From positions 1 to 64,000 of the forward strand of contig NZ_FNHL01000008.1 in NCBI RefSeq assembly GCF_900103715.1: DNA of 64,000 nt, given 5' to 3'. The stretch's first letter is position 1. Each line of letters opens with the position of its first letter. The position numbers and the translations under genes were made by a program. The stretch is from Halogranum gelatinilyticum (GTDB lineage Archaea > Halobacteriota > Halobacteria > Halobacteriales > Haloferacaceae). Shown here one piece after another: positions 44,547 to 53,661 of this stretch. The notes under the pieces are model-generated. The model saw nothing but the letters and a program-made list of their open reading frames with translations. It ran no database searches and was not told where the DNA came from.

Positions 44547-46583
44547 TCAGTTTCCGTTACCCTTGCCGTTGCCCTTGCCCTTGTTTTCCTTGCCGTTGCC
44601 GTTTCCGTTACCGTTGCCATTGCCGGGCGTCTCCAACTCGACGGTCACGGTGTCGGTGTCGTCGTCGACCGTGACGGTCGTTTCGCCGGAGAGCGCGCCC
44701 TTCTCGGCGGAGATCTCGTACTCGCCCTTGAAGCCGCGGGTGGCGTAGACGCCGTCGTCGTCGGTCTCGCCGGTCTCCTCGGTCCACCACTCGTCGTAGA
44801 CGAGTTCGAGGAACTTCTCGCCGTGCTCGCGGAGCGTCCAGTCGGAGTCGTAGTAGGCACCGGTCGGCCGCCAGTGGTCGTCTTCCCAGAAGCCCCACGA
44901 GATGAGTGCCTCGACGGCAGGCTTGCTGAACGCCACCGTCAGGAAGTCACGCAGGTAGTCGCGCTGGACCGCGACGTCCTGGGCATTCCGACGGCTGAAG
45001 ATCTGGATGTCGAACTCGGTGATGATGAGGGGGACACCGAACTCCGAGAAGTCGTCGAAGCCCGCGATCATGTTCTCGATGTCGAGCATCTGGTTCCACT
45101 GCTGTTGGTGGTGGGCCATGAAGCCGATGCCGTCGAGCGGATAGTCGTTCTCGACGAGGTGGGTGATGTAGTCGTAGTACTGGCTCCGCTGCCACGCACC
45201 ACCGACGACGCCCATCTCGTTGGTGTGGAGTTCGTGGTCGGAGTTCTCGTCGGCGATGTCCCACCACTTGTCGACGGCCTCCCAACCGAGTCCCTCCTTG
45301 TCGCGGAAGTTCGACTGCCAGATGGGGTGGTTGTGCATGTCCCACTCGGCGACGTCGTCCTCGAACTCCACCGCGTGGCTCCGGATCTTCTCGGAGACGA
45401 GCTCGTCGACCTCGTCGGCCGTGTATTCCGAGAGGTCCTTTTCCAGACTCATCCCACCGCCGCCGTCGGGGTTGGCCTGCTCCCACAGGAGGTGGTGGCC
45501 GCGAACCGGGAAGTCACGGTCGTTCAGCCAGTCGAGCGTGGCCTGCGTCGCTTCGTTGTCGATGTCCCAGTCACCCTCCCACGCGGGGAACTTTAGACCG
45601 TTCTCGATGGTCGCCTTGTTGAAGTTCTCCTGGAAGACCTCGCGGTAGCGTTCGTCGTCCTCGCTGTCGCCAGTGATGTGTTCGACGGAGACGGCAGTCC
45701 CGAAGTCGAAGGCGTGCTCGGCCATCTCGACCTCGACGGTCGCGTCGTTCATCGGCTGGCCGCCGGGGTTGAGCACCTCGACTTCCATGTCCGTCTTGCG
45801 GATCTCCTCGATGCGTTCGTGGGCGGCTTCCCGCCATTCGGCGTCCTCGTCGCGCCCCTCGTAGTCGTACGGCGGGAGGTTTCCGAGTGAGATGTCGCCG
45901 TCACTGTAGTCGAAGAGGGCGACGCCACCGAACTCGATGCTCTGCGCGCCGTATCCGGCCCAGAACTCCAGCGTCGGGACGGCGTCGGAACTCGGTTTCG
46001 CGCCGACTTCGATGGGGAAGAAGTAGCGCATCCACTCGCCGGTCGGGGCGATCTCCGCGCCCCGCTGGACGAAGTTCTCTGCAACGGGAGTGTTGCCAGC
46101 AGCGTCGGGTGCGCGGTAGCCGAAGGCGGCGTGTGCCTCGGCATCGTCGGCGTCGCTGCGGACGTAGGCGACGCCGAGCAGGAGGTCGCCCTCGCTGAAC
46201 TCGTGGTCGGAGACGGCACCGCTGTAGGCGATAGCCGAGGGGTCCTCGGTGCCCGCCGAGACCGTCAGCTGCTCGCCCGTCGTGATCGGTACAGCGTCCG
46301 TGTCGACGGTGACTGTTTCCGTCGTCGCGCCGCCCCGCGGTGTGAACGCCTCCGTCGCTGCATCCTCCGTCTCGCCGTAGACGTACGTCCCGTCGGGGAG
46401 GGATTTCTGCTGTCTGGCCGAGGCGGTCAGTTCTGCCCGAAGCGTCTGGTGGTAGTTGTCGAGTGCCGATGACGAGGACTGAGCGGCCGCGGTCGACCCG
46501 ACGGCAGCCGAGACGCCGAGCGCGCCAAGTGATTTCAAGAACAGTCGTCGCTTGCCACTGAGTTGTGAACTATCGTTCGTCAT
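44547..46583 (-). CDS. Tat-secreted GH10-like protein with His at the acid/base position
   Basis: A 678-residue exported protein. Leader: KRRLFLKSLG (11-20) then a hydrophobic stretch ending TAAAQS. A carbohydrate-binding-like beta domain covers about 90-235. The GH10 barrel (about 290-590) has ATIENGLKF (324-332), RGHHLLW (361-367) and nucleophile Glu523 in IITEFDI. The acid/base motif, normally NEP after WDV, reads WDMHNHP, so His419 replaces Glu. The C-terminus is a Gly-Asn-Lys low-complexity tail. It may be a weak hydrolase, a different catalyst or a xylan-binding protein. Confidence 0.88.
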   Translation of the reverse strand: MTNDSSQLSGKRRLFLKSLGALGVSAAVGSTAAAQSSSSALDNYHQTLRAELTASARQQKSLPDGTYVYGETEDAATEAFTPRGGATTETVTVDTDAVPITTGEQLTVSAGTEDPSAIAYSGAVSDHEFSEGDLLLGVAYVRSDADDAEAHAAFGYRAPDAAGNTPVAENFVQRGAEIAPTGEWMRYFFPIEVGAKPSSDAVPTLEFWAGYGAQSIEFGGVALFDYSDGDISLGNLPPYDYEGRDEDAEWREAAHERIEEIRKTDMEVEVLNPGGQPMNDATVEVEMAEHAFDFGTAVSVEHITGDSEDDERYREVFQENFNKATIENGLKFPAWEGDWDIDNEATQATLDWLNDRDFPVRGHHLLWEQANPDGGGGMSLEKDLSEYTADEVDELVSEKIRSHAVEFEDDVAEWDMHNHPIWQSNFRDKEGLGWEAVDKWWDIADENSDHELHTNEMGVVGGAWQRSQYYDYITHLVENDYPLDGIGFMAHHQQQWNQMLDIENMIAGFDDFSEFGVPLIITEFDIQIFSRRNAQDVAVQRDYLRDFLTVAFSKPAVEALISWGFWEDDHWRPTGAYYDSDWTLREHGEKFLELVYDEWWTEETGETDDDGVYATRGFKGEYEISAEKGALSGETTVTVDDDTDTVTVELETPGNGNGNGNGNGKENKGKGNGKGNGN

Positions 46584-46608
46584 GTAGCTCCACTGGCAGC
46601 TAGGAACA

Positions 46609-46633
46609 TCATTACTTAATACTGTGGTAATGA
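46609..46633. promoter_or_regulatory. Inverted repeat at the GH10-like gene promoter
   Basis: TCATTAC (46609-46615) and GTAATGA (46627-46633) are perfect 7-base arms around an 11-base spacer that includes a TATA-like element. It sits 26-50 bases before the ATG, a place where a bound repressor would block transcription. The arms resemble those of the 22-bp near-palindrome. Confidence 0.5.
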
Positions 46634-46784
46634 CAGCAATTTATCCGCTATCTCGGTTATACCAGCCCATTTCAGCTCGGACGGAAGTCGCGGGAGCAGC
46701 CAGCAGCGAGCGGGCGTCGGAGACAGTTCGGTGACGGGACAATCTACATGAACCACGGGGTCGACGTTCGCCCACAGGTCACCG

Positions 46785-47459
46785 ATGACGACAGCTTATC
46801 TCACCGTCGACGACGCACCGTCCGACAGCCTGCCCGCCAAAGTCGCCGCCCTCGACGCGCGGGACGTCCCCGCGCTGTTCTTCTGCGAAGGGCGACGGCT
46901 CACGGAGTATCCGGACCACGCCCGCGAGGCGGTCGAGGCCGGCTACCACCTTGGTAACCACGCCTACTCCCACGAGCACGCCTCGTCGCTCTCCCCGGCG
47001 ACGTTCCGCGAGGAAGTGGCGTGGACCGAGGCACTCCTCGACGACGTCTACGAGAACGCCGGTGTCGACCGCCCGACCCGAACATTCCGGTTTCCCTACG
47101 GTGACGACGGCAGCGATGACGGTGGAGACCACGCCGCGGCCCTGCAAGACATCCTCGCGGAGTTCGACTTCGTGTCGCCGGACGCGGGGCGAGTCACGTA
47201 CGACTGGTACGCGGCGGAACACGCCGACAGGCTCGACTGGTACTGGACCATCGAGGTCCAAGACTGGACGGCCGAGTCGCCTGCGGATCTCCGTGAGCGT
47301 GTCACCTCCGACGCGGTCGGTTCCCGTCTCGACAGCGACTCCGCCGACATCGTCCTCTTTCACGACGCCGGAAACTCCCCCGCGGAGTTCGAAGCTTTCG
47401 TCGACGCGATGCTCGACCGCGGCGTGGAGTTCGGCGCGCCGCTCGATCTCGTCGAGTGA
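46785..47459 (+). CDS. CE4-type polysaccharide deacetylase
   Basis: A 224-residue NodB-homology deacetylase. Motifs: TVDDAP with Asp9-Asp10, metal ligands His59 and His63 in NHAYSH, RFPYG near residue 103 and LFHDAGN near the C-terminus. No signal peptide, so it acts in the cytosol. Placed next to the alpha-glucuronidase, removal of acetyl groups from imported xylo-oligosaccharides is a reasonable guess; other acetylated sugars are possible. It is convergent with the GH67 gene, 41 bases apart. Confidence 0.82.
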   Translation: MTTAYLTVDDAPSDSLPAKVAALDARDVPALFFCEGRRLTEYPDHAREAVEAGYHLGNHAYSHEHASSLSPATFREEVAWTEALLDDVYENAGVDRPTRTFRFPYGDDGSDDGGDHAAALQDILAEFDFVSPDAGRVTYDWYAAEHADRLDWYWTIEVQDWTAESPADLRERVTSDAVGSRLDSDSADIVLFHDAGNSPAEFEAFVDAMLDRGVEFGAPLDLVE

Positions 47460-47500
47460 ACGGTCCTATTGAGAAAACGACGCCGTCGAGCGAGTCGCCG

Positions 47501-49567
47501 TCAGTCGTCGCCGACGCGGCCCTGCTCGTCCGCGACGCTCGAGTAGTCGTAGAAGTAGTCTGTGAGGACGTCACGCCAGCGTTCGGCCTGCGCGACCTGT
47601 TCCTCGAACCGTTCGGCGACGTGCCGGAACCGCCGTTCGTCGATCTCGCCCTCGAGCGACTGCCACTCGTCGCGGAGTCGCTTGGTCTCCTCGACGCCCG
47701 CAAAGCAGTTGTCGTAGAGCCGTTGGACGACAGTCGTCCCGTCGGCGAGTTCGTGGGTCCACGGCAGATGGTGGAAGAACAACAGGAGCTCCTCGGGGCA
47801 GTCCTCGACGGACTCGTACCGTTCGGCGACCGGGTCGCGGTACTGGCCGGCGTAGCCGCTGCCCGTGCTCGTCCGGTCGACGCCGATGCCCTCCTCGGTC
47901 GCGCCGTGGTAGCCCGGCCACTCCTCGGGCGAGGGGTAGTAGTGGTTCTCCAGATACTCCTCGCCGTTGTGCATCATGTGCATGAGACCGAGCCCGCCCG
48001 TCTCGTAGTCGATGCAGGCCTCCCACGAGTCGTGGAGGATGCGAGTCACCGTGTCGACGACTTCCTCGTCGCCGCCGAAGGTCTGGCGGACCCACTCCTC
48101 CGTGACCGCCTCGGCGGACGCCTCGGGGTCCCACGCAACTCGGCCGAAGGCGTAGAGGTTCGCCTGTGCGAGGTACGTCCCCGTCCAGCTGTGGTCCTCA
48201 CCGACGCTGCCGACGCCGACGACGCCCTCGCCGTCGTCGCGGAACAGTGAATGGACTGGCGACCCCGGCCCGTCGGCGTGTGTGTCGAAGTCGAATATCT
48301 CCTCCCACATCGGGAGATGGTAGGTCGCGTGGACGCCCTGCCCGGTGTACTCCTGGGTGATCTGCAGTTCTAGTCCGAGGTCCGTCTCGGGCATCGCGCC
48401 GAAGAGCGTCGACACCGGCTCGCGCGGCTGGAAGTCGATGGGACCGTTCTTGATCTGGACGGTGACGTTGTCGTCGAAGTCGCCGTCGAGCGGTTCGAAG
48501 GTGTCGTAGGCCTGTACTGCGCGGTCCTCGTGGGTTCCGTAGACGAAGGCACGCCACCAGACTCGGCCACCGTGTGGTTCCAACGCGCGTGCGATAGCGT
48601 TCGCGCCGTCGACGTGGTCGCGGCCGTAGTCGTACGGGCCGGGCTGTCCCTCCGAGTCGGCCTTGACGAGAAAGCCCCCGAAGTCAGGAACGAGTTCGTA
48701 GATCTCGTCGGCCTTCTCGCGCCACCACGCCTGGACCTCCTCGTCCAGCGGATCAGCCGTGTCGAGGTCGCCGACGAGCATCGGCGCGGCGAAGTTGACC
48801 GAGAGATACGGCCGAATCCCATAGCGACGGAACACTGACGCGAGACTCGTGAAGGCTTCCAGCCGGTGTGATTCGAGCAGTTGCCAGCCCTCGAAGGCGT
48901 CGAAGGCGGCGTTCGCGCTCGCTCGCTCCGGCTTCGTCGTGTTGACGTTGTTGAAGACGATGCCGTTGACGCCGACGGAGGCGAGGAGTCGCGCGTAATC
49001 CTCGTACCGCGGTCGGAGGTCGGGCAGTCGCTCCCAGTCGAAGATAGACTCGCCGCCGTAGCCGCGCTCGACCGACCGGTGGAAGGGTGTGTCCCACTGG
49101 TTGAGCAGTCGGTTCTCGTAGGCCGGTTCCTCACGCACGTCGAGGTCGTCGACGGGTTCGTGTGTGTTCAGGAGGCGTAAGAGGTGAAACGTTCCGTACA
49201 CCAACCCGCGGTCAGTCGAGGCGGTAACGACGAGACAGTCCTGGCCATTCCACGTCACCGACTTCAACAGATAGCCGCCGTCGGCGAGGTCGTCGACGAC
49301 GTCCGTCGGGACCGACTCGGCGATCATCGCCATGTCGTCGGGCGTCCCGATGGCGAGAAAGCCGTCGGCTGTTGTGGGGGGATGTTGCCAGAGATGTGGG
49401 TCACTCCCGAGCAGGTCGGGGAGCGCGCGCCGGAGTTCGTCGCGAACGGCGCTCAGTTCGGGTGCTTTCTCCGCGATGTACGCGTGTCGACACCGACGTC
49501 GGTACGAGTCGAGACGTCCGTCGGGGACGCGCTCGTACCGGAGCCAGCAGCTGTCGTACTGATTCAT
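47501..49567 (-). CDS. aguA: GH67 alpha-glucuronidase
   Basis: A 688-residue cytosolic enzyme removing 4-O-methylglucuronate from the non-reducing end of xylo-oligosaccharides. The N-terminal domain precedes a barrel with the acid Glu306 in ADSEGQPG, and the base pair Asp378 in GPIDFQ and Glu406 in ITQEYTG; the spacing of about 72 and 28 residues matches known GH67 enzymes. Length is normal for the family and no signal peptide is present. It is divergent from the oligosaccharide importer, fitting uptake of aldouronic acids. Confidence 0.95.
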   Translation of the reverse strand: MNQYDSCWLRYERVPDGRLDSYRRRCRHAYIAEKAPELSAVRDELRRALPDLLGSDPHLWQHPPTTADGFLAIGTPDDMAMIAESVPTDVVDDLADGGYLLKSVTWNGQDCLVVTASTDRGLVYGTFHLLRLLNTHEPVDDLDVREEPAYENRLLNQWDTPFHRSVERGYGGESIFDWERLPDLRPRYEDYARLLASVGVNGIVFNNVNTTKPERASANAAFDAFEGWQLLESHRLEAFTSLASVFRRYGIRPYLSVNFAAPMLVGDLDTADPLDEEVQAWWREKADEIYELVPDFGGFLVKADSEGQPGPYDYGRDHVDGANAIARALEPHGGRVWWRAFVYGTHEDRAVQAYDTFEPLDGDFDDNVTVQIKNGPIDFQPREPVSTLFGAMPETDLGLELQITQEYTGQGVHATYHLPMWEEIFDFDTHADGPGSPVHSLFRDDGEGVVGVGSVGEDHSWTGTYLAQANLYAFGRVAWDPEASAEAVTEEWVRQTFGGDEEVVDTVTRILHDSWEACIDYETGGLGLMHMMHNGEEYLENHYYPSPEEWPGYHGATEEGIGVDRTSTGSGYAGQYRDPVAERYESVEDCPEELLLFFHHLPWTHELADGTTVVQRLYDNCFAGVEETKRLRDEWQSLEGEIDERRFRHVAERFEEQVAQAERWRDVLTDYFYDYSSVADEQGRVGDD

Positions 49568-49808
49568 CGTGTTCGACTGGGCAGTCGGTACCGGGGACTA
49601 AAACGGTAGTGCTCAACCGAATAATTAAACTGGTGTGAGCCGTCAGTTCCGTTAACCGCTGACAGTCAGTGCCACGCAGGTTGTCAGCAATCCGACCCGA
49701 TTCCGGTCCGCGTAGTACCGAGAGCCCCTTTGATACCATTTTTCAGGGGATATAAGCCCATTATAATACACAATGTTTATAATCAACTATAGAATACTAC
49801 GCCATGTT

Positions 49809-51611
49809 ATGTCATCTGATAGCAGGCGGGAGTACGATAGACACATGAGCCGCCGGAGGCTGCTGGCGGCGGCCGGAGCGTCCGGGGTTGCGGCCCTCGC
49901 AGGCTGTTCCGGTGGAAATACCGAACCGACAGATTCGGGTTCCGGTTCTGGTTCCGGTTCGGGGGACACAACAGACGAGTCGGGTGAGTCGGGGATGTCC
50001 GTCGCCGATGCGTCGTTCTCCAACGCCTACACGGGCAACCCGGTCGACCTCCACTTCAACGCCTCGGCAACCCAGAACTTCGCCTGGCCTGCCGGGCGAG
50101 CCGTGTTCGCGCCGTTCCTGAAGTACTCGTTCAACAACTCGGAGTTCATGTACGGCGCGCTCTCCGACCTGCAGATCGAAGACCAGGAAGTCACGATGAC
50201 GTTCCGTGACGACCTCACGTGGAGTAACGGCGACGAGTGGACCACAGAGGACCTGGAGGTCCAGCTCCAGCTGGCCCAGAAGACCGGCAGTTCGCTGTTC
50301 GGCTACGTCGACGACTTCGAGATGGTCGACGACAAGACGGGGAAACTGATCCTGTCGGGACCGACGAACCCCCAGATCATCAAGTTCGAGCTGACGAACT
50401 TCTTCGTCGACACGAAGGCAGAGACCCACGAACAGTGGCTGGACGCGCCCGAAGCAGACTTCCTGCAGTGGGCGTGGGAAGACCCTGTCGCGAGCGGAAT
50501 GTTCCAGTTCGAGAACAAAGACCAGCAGGCCTTCGAGTTCTCGCGTAACCCCGAGTTCTACAAGTCCGACAACGTCAACTTCGAGAGCTATCTCCTCGAG
50601 AGCTACGGTGGGAACACCGCCCAGCACCAGGCACTCATCTCCGGCACTGAGGTGGACGCGTCGACGAGTCTGTTCACACCGCCGGAAATCGCAGACCGCT
50701 TCCCGGACCACGTCGTCGAGGTCAACATTCCGGCGAAGTGGGGCTACGGTATCGTCTTCAACCACAACGACCCGCACTTCGGCAAGCGGAACGTCCGACA
50801 GGCTGTCGCTCACGTCATCAACCGGCAGGCACTCGTCGACAACGCCGGGCCGCGGACGAAGTTCACCGCGCCGATTCCCTGTGGTATCGCGCCGCGCGAC
50901 CAAGAGTACTGGCTCGGTGACTGGTACGACGACTTCGAAACCTACGGCGCGGACGAGACGCAGGCAGAGCAGGCGACGCAGCTGCTCGAAGAAGCCGGCT
51001 ACACCAAGGTGGACGGCACCTGGCAGGACAGTGAAGGCGAAACCCTCGGTGGGGAGTACTTCTCGCCGTCGGGGTGGACCGACTGGACGACGATGACCCA
51101 GACGGTCGTCAGCCAGCTCAACGAGTTCGGCTTCGACTTCTCGGTCAGCACGAAGCCGACGAACGACTGGTTCGGCCAGTACTCCAACAGCAACTTCTCG
51201 ATGGGGTCGCTGTACTGGCTGCCGGGCGGATCGCGTTCGTCGTTCCCGTACTTCCCGCTGTACTACCAGCTGTGGGCGACCGACATCGGTGGCGGCCACG
51301 GCTACCGCGAGAAGGCCGACTCCGAGCAGACCATCCCCAGCCGCGACGGTGGCGAGACGACGCTCAATCCGCTGGAGGTCACGCGTAACATCGCTCGACA
51401 GGCGAACGACGACGAGTCGCGGCCCTACGTCCAGCAGGCAGCGTGGCACAACCACATCGAACTGCCGTTCCTCGGGCTGGTCTCGAAGTTCGAGCAGTCC
51501 TGGGTGACCGACGACGAGTGGACGGTTGCCAGTGAAGACAGTCCCAACCGCCGTGTCAAGTGGCCCCCGTTCTGGTGGGTCCACGAGGGCGAGCTGCAGT
51601 ACCAGGGATAA
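49809..51611 (+). CDS. Solute-binding lipoprotein of Opp/Dpp-type ABC importer
   Basis: A 600-residue family-5 binding protein. The Tat motif MSRRRLLAAAG leads to the lipobox ALAGC, so Cys33 would be lipidated. A serine-glycine linker follows and then the large two-lobe fold. Family 5 proteins bind peptides but also oligosaccharides, such as cello- and xylo-oligomers in thermophiles. The ATG at 49809 is chosen because a TTTATAAT element at 49775-49785 is correctly spaced. First gene of the importer operon, next to GH67. Confidence 0.9.
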   Translation: MSSDSRREYDRHMSRRRLLAAAGASGVAALAGCSGGNTEPTDSGSGSGSGSGDTTDESGESGMSVADASFSNAYTGNPVDLHFNASATQNFAWPAGRAVFAPFLKYSFNNSEFMYGALSDLQIEDQEVTMTFRDDLTWSNGDEWTTEDLEVQLQLAQKTGSSLFGYVDDFEMVDDKTGKLILSGPTNPQIIKFELTNFFVDTKAETHEQWLDAPEADFLQWAWEDPVASGMFQFENKDQQAFEFSRNPEFYKSDNVNFESYLLESYGGNTAQHQALISGTEVDASTSLFTPPEIADRFPDHVVEVNIPAKWGYGIVFNHNDPHFGKRNVRQAVAHVINRQALVDNAGPRTKFTAPIPCGIAPRDQEYWLGDWYDDFETYGADETQAEQATQLLEEAGYTKVDGTWQDSEGETLGGEYFSPSGWTDWTTMTQTVVSQLNEFGFDFSVSTKPTNDWFGQYSNSNFSMGSLYWLPGGSRSSFPYFPLYYQLWATDIGGGHGYREKADSEQTIPSRDGGETTLNPLEVTRNIARQANDDESRPYVQQAAWHNHIELPFLGLVSKFEQSWVTDDEWTVASEDSPNRRVKWPPFWWVHEGELQYQG

Positions 51612-51644
51612 TAAGCCCCCTCGACAAAGCCACCAACGCCAACA

Positions 51645-52643
51645 ATGAACTATTACCTCAGACGAACGGTCAGAATACCCCTGACCATCCTCGCAGTCGC
51701 GACGCTCACCTTCGGGTTGATTCGCCTCCTCCCCGGTGGGCCGTTTACGCAGCTGCGCATCCAGCTTATCCGTCAGGGTGTTCCGGCCGAGCAGGTCAAC
51801 GCTCGTATCGAAGCGCTTCAGAACATCAGACCCGACGCACCGCTCTGGCAACAGTATCTCGACTATCTCATCGGCGTGGTTCAGTTGGATCTCGGTCGTT
51901 CGATATCCCTCAACGCGCCCGTGGTCGAAGTGCTCGCCCGCGCGCTTCCGTGGACGGTCTTCCTCGTCGTGACGTCGACAGTACTGATGTTCGTCGTCGG
52001 CGTCCTCATCGGGGCTGTGCAGGCGTACAAGGAAGGCTCACGGTTCGACAAATTCGCCTCGGGGAGTTCCATCTTCCTGATGGCCGTACCGTACTACATC
52101 TTCGCCGTCATGTTCCTGTTCTTCCTCGCGTTCCAGCTTCAACTGTTCCCGACCGGGAACGCGGTCGAACGGGGCCTCGATGCCGCACTCAGCTTGGAGT
52201 ACATCTTGAGCGTACTCCACCACGCGGCACTGCCGATCCTGGCGTTCACCATCGGTGGCGTCGGGTCGACGGCACTCAACATGCGCGGAAACGGTATTCA
52301 GGTACTCGGTGAGGAGTACGTCGAAGTCGCCCGCCTCCGCGGGCTTTCAGACAGCCGTATTGCGACGAAGTACGTCGCCAAGAACGCTATCCTCCCGATG
52401 TACACGGGACTGCTGCTGCTCATCGGCTTCCGTCTCGGCGGAACCGTCGTTTTGGAGCAGATCTTCTCGTATCCGGGGCTGGGTTACTACCTCATCTCCG
52501 CGGTCAACGCGAACGATTATCCGCTGATGATGGGCTGTTTCCTCATCATCACGATCACGCTCGTCATCGCGGTCTACATCGCAGACCTGACCTACGGTCT
52601 CATCGACCCCCGCATCAGTGCAGGTGATTCCGATGGTTACTGA
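51645..52643 (+). CDS. Opp/Dpp-type ABC permease 1 (DppB-like)
   Basis: A 332-residue permease with six membrane segments, an N-terminal segment with RLLPGGPF and the EAA loop EYVEVARLRGLSDSRIATKY near residue 222. It follows the binding-protein gene by 33 bases and overlaps the next permease, so is part of one operon. Confidence 0.93.
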   Translation: MNYYLRRTVRIPLTILAVATLTFGLIRLLPGGPFTQLRIQLIRQGVPAEQVNARIEALQNIRPDAPLWQQYLDYLIGVVQLDLGRSISLNAPVVEVLARALPWTVFLVVTSTVLMFVVGVLIGAVQAYKEGSRFDKFASGSSIFLMAVPYYIFAVMFLFFLAFQLQLFPTGNAVERGLDAALSLEYILSVLHHAALPILAFTIGGVGSTALNMRGNGIQVLGEEYVEVARLRGLSDSRIATKYVAKNAILPMYTGLLLLIGFRLGGTVVLEQIFSYPGLGYYLISAVNANDYPLMMGCFLIITITLVIAVYIADLTYGLIDPRISAGDSDGY

Positions 52644-53655
52644 AGCCGACTCCTCTTCGTCGTCCGACGATATCGACTGGCGATCCGATTCGTCGTCGGC
52701 CGAGATGAGCCAACGCGACCGGCTCGCTGAGTTCTACGAACAGAGCATCTACGAACCCGCCGTCGTCGCGTGGTCGGACATCCGGACGCGAATCGGCATC
52801 GTCATCCTGAGCGTCTACTTCCTGATGGCGCTCATCGACGTGCTGGGACTCTGGCGCGCACCGGTGCCGAACCAGGCACCGCGCCTGCTCGTCCCCTTCG
52901 CAAATATGCAGTATCCGCTCGGGACGACGCAGTCGGGCGTCGACCTACTCGCACTCATCATCGACTCGACGCCGTTCATCCTGTTGATGGTGCTCGCGGG
53001 CGGCGTATGGGCGACGAGCGTCGCCATCGTCGTCGGAACCATCTCGGGTTACAAAGGCGGTACCGTCGACACCGTCATCACGTCCATCTCGGACCTGTTC
53101 ATGGCGATTCCGGGACTGCCGCTCATCATCGTGCTTGCCATCGCGCTGAGTCCGGAGAACCCGCTTCTCCTCGGTGTGATCCTGACCATCAACTACTGGG
53201 CCGGGCTGGGTCGGTCGATCCGGTCGCAGGTCCTCTCGATTCGTGAGGAAAGCTACGTCGAAGCCTCGCGGACGATGGGAACGAGCACGCCCCGTATCAT
53301 CGTGAAGGACGTGCTGCCGAACATCATGCCCTACATCATGGTCAACTTCGTGCTCGCCGCGCGGTACACCATCTTCGCGTCGGTCGGGCTGTACTTCATC
53401 GGTGTGCTGCCCTACACCGGCCAGAACTGGGGCGTCACGCTGAACAACGCGTACAACCAGGGTGGACTGTTCACCCTCGGCGCGCTCCACTGGCTGCTCG
53501 TGCCCATCGTGGCCATTGTCGGCCTCGCGTTCGGGCTCATCCTAGTCAGTCAGGGCATGGACCGTATCTTCAACCCGCGGGTTCGGACGCGCCTCACCGG
53601 TAAGTCCGAGTCCGTCGAGGAGAGCGACAACGAATCCACGTCCACGTGGGTGTGA
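52633..53655 (+). CDS. Opp/Dpp-type ABC permease 2 (DppC-like)
   Basis: A 340-residue permease with a polar acidic N-terminus of about 45 residues, then six membrane segments and the EAA loop REESYVEASRTMGTSTPRII near residue 203. The ATG at 52633 lies inside the end of the previous gene (11-base overlap). It pairs with permease 1 to form the channel. Confidence 0.92.
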   Translation: MVTEADSSSSSDDIDWRSDSSSAEMSQRDRLAEFYEQSIYEPAVVAWSDIRTRIGIVILSVYFLMALIDVLGLWRAPVPNQAPRLLVPFANMQYPLGTTQSGVDLLALIIDSTPFILLMVLAGGVWATSVAIVVGTISGYKGGTVDTVITSISDLFMAIPGLPLIIVLAIALSPENPLLLGVILTINYWAGLGRSIRSQVLSIREESYVEASRTMGTSTPRIIVKDVLPNIMPYIMVNFVLAARYTIFASVGLYFIGVLPYTGQNWGVTLNNAYNQGGLFTLGALHWLLVPIVAIVGLAFGLILVSQGMDRIFNPRVRTRLTGKSESVEESDNESTSTWV

Positions 53656-53661
53656 TATAAC

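Noticed and set aside
45571-45837. Frameshift in the GH10-like gene as the cause of the missing Glu
   Set aside because: The reading frame is continuous and conserved motifs occur on both sides of WDMHNHP in the same frame, so substitution is real.
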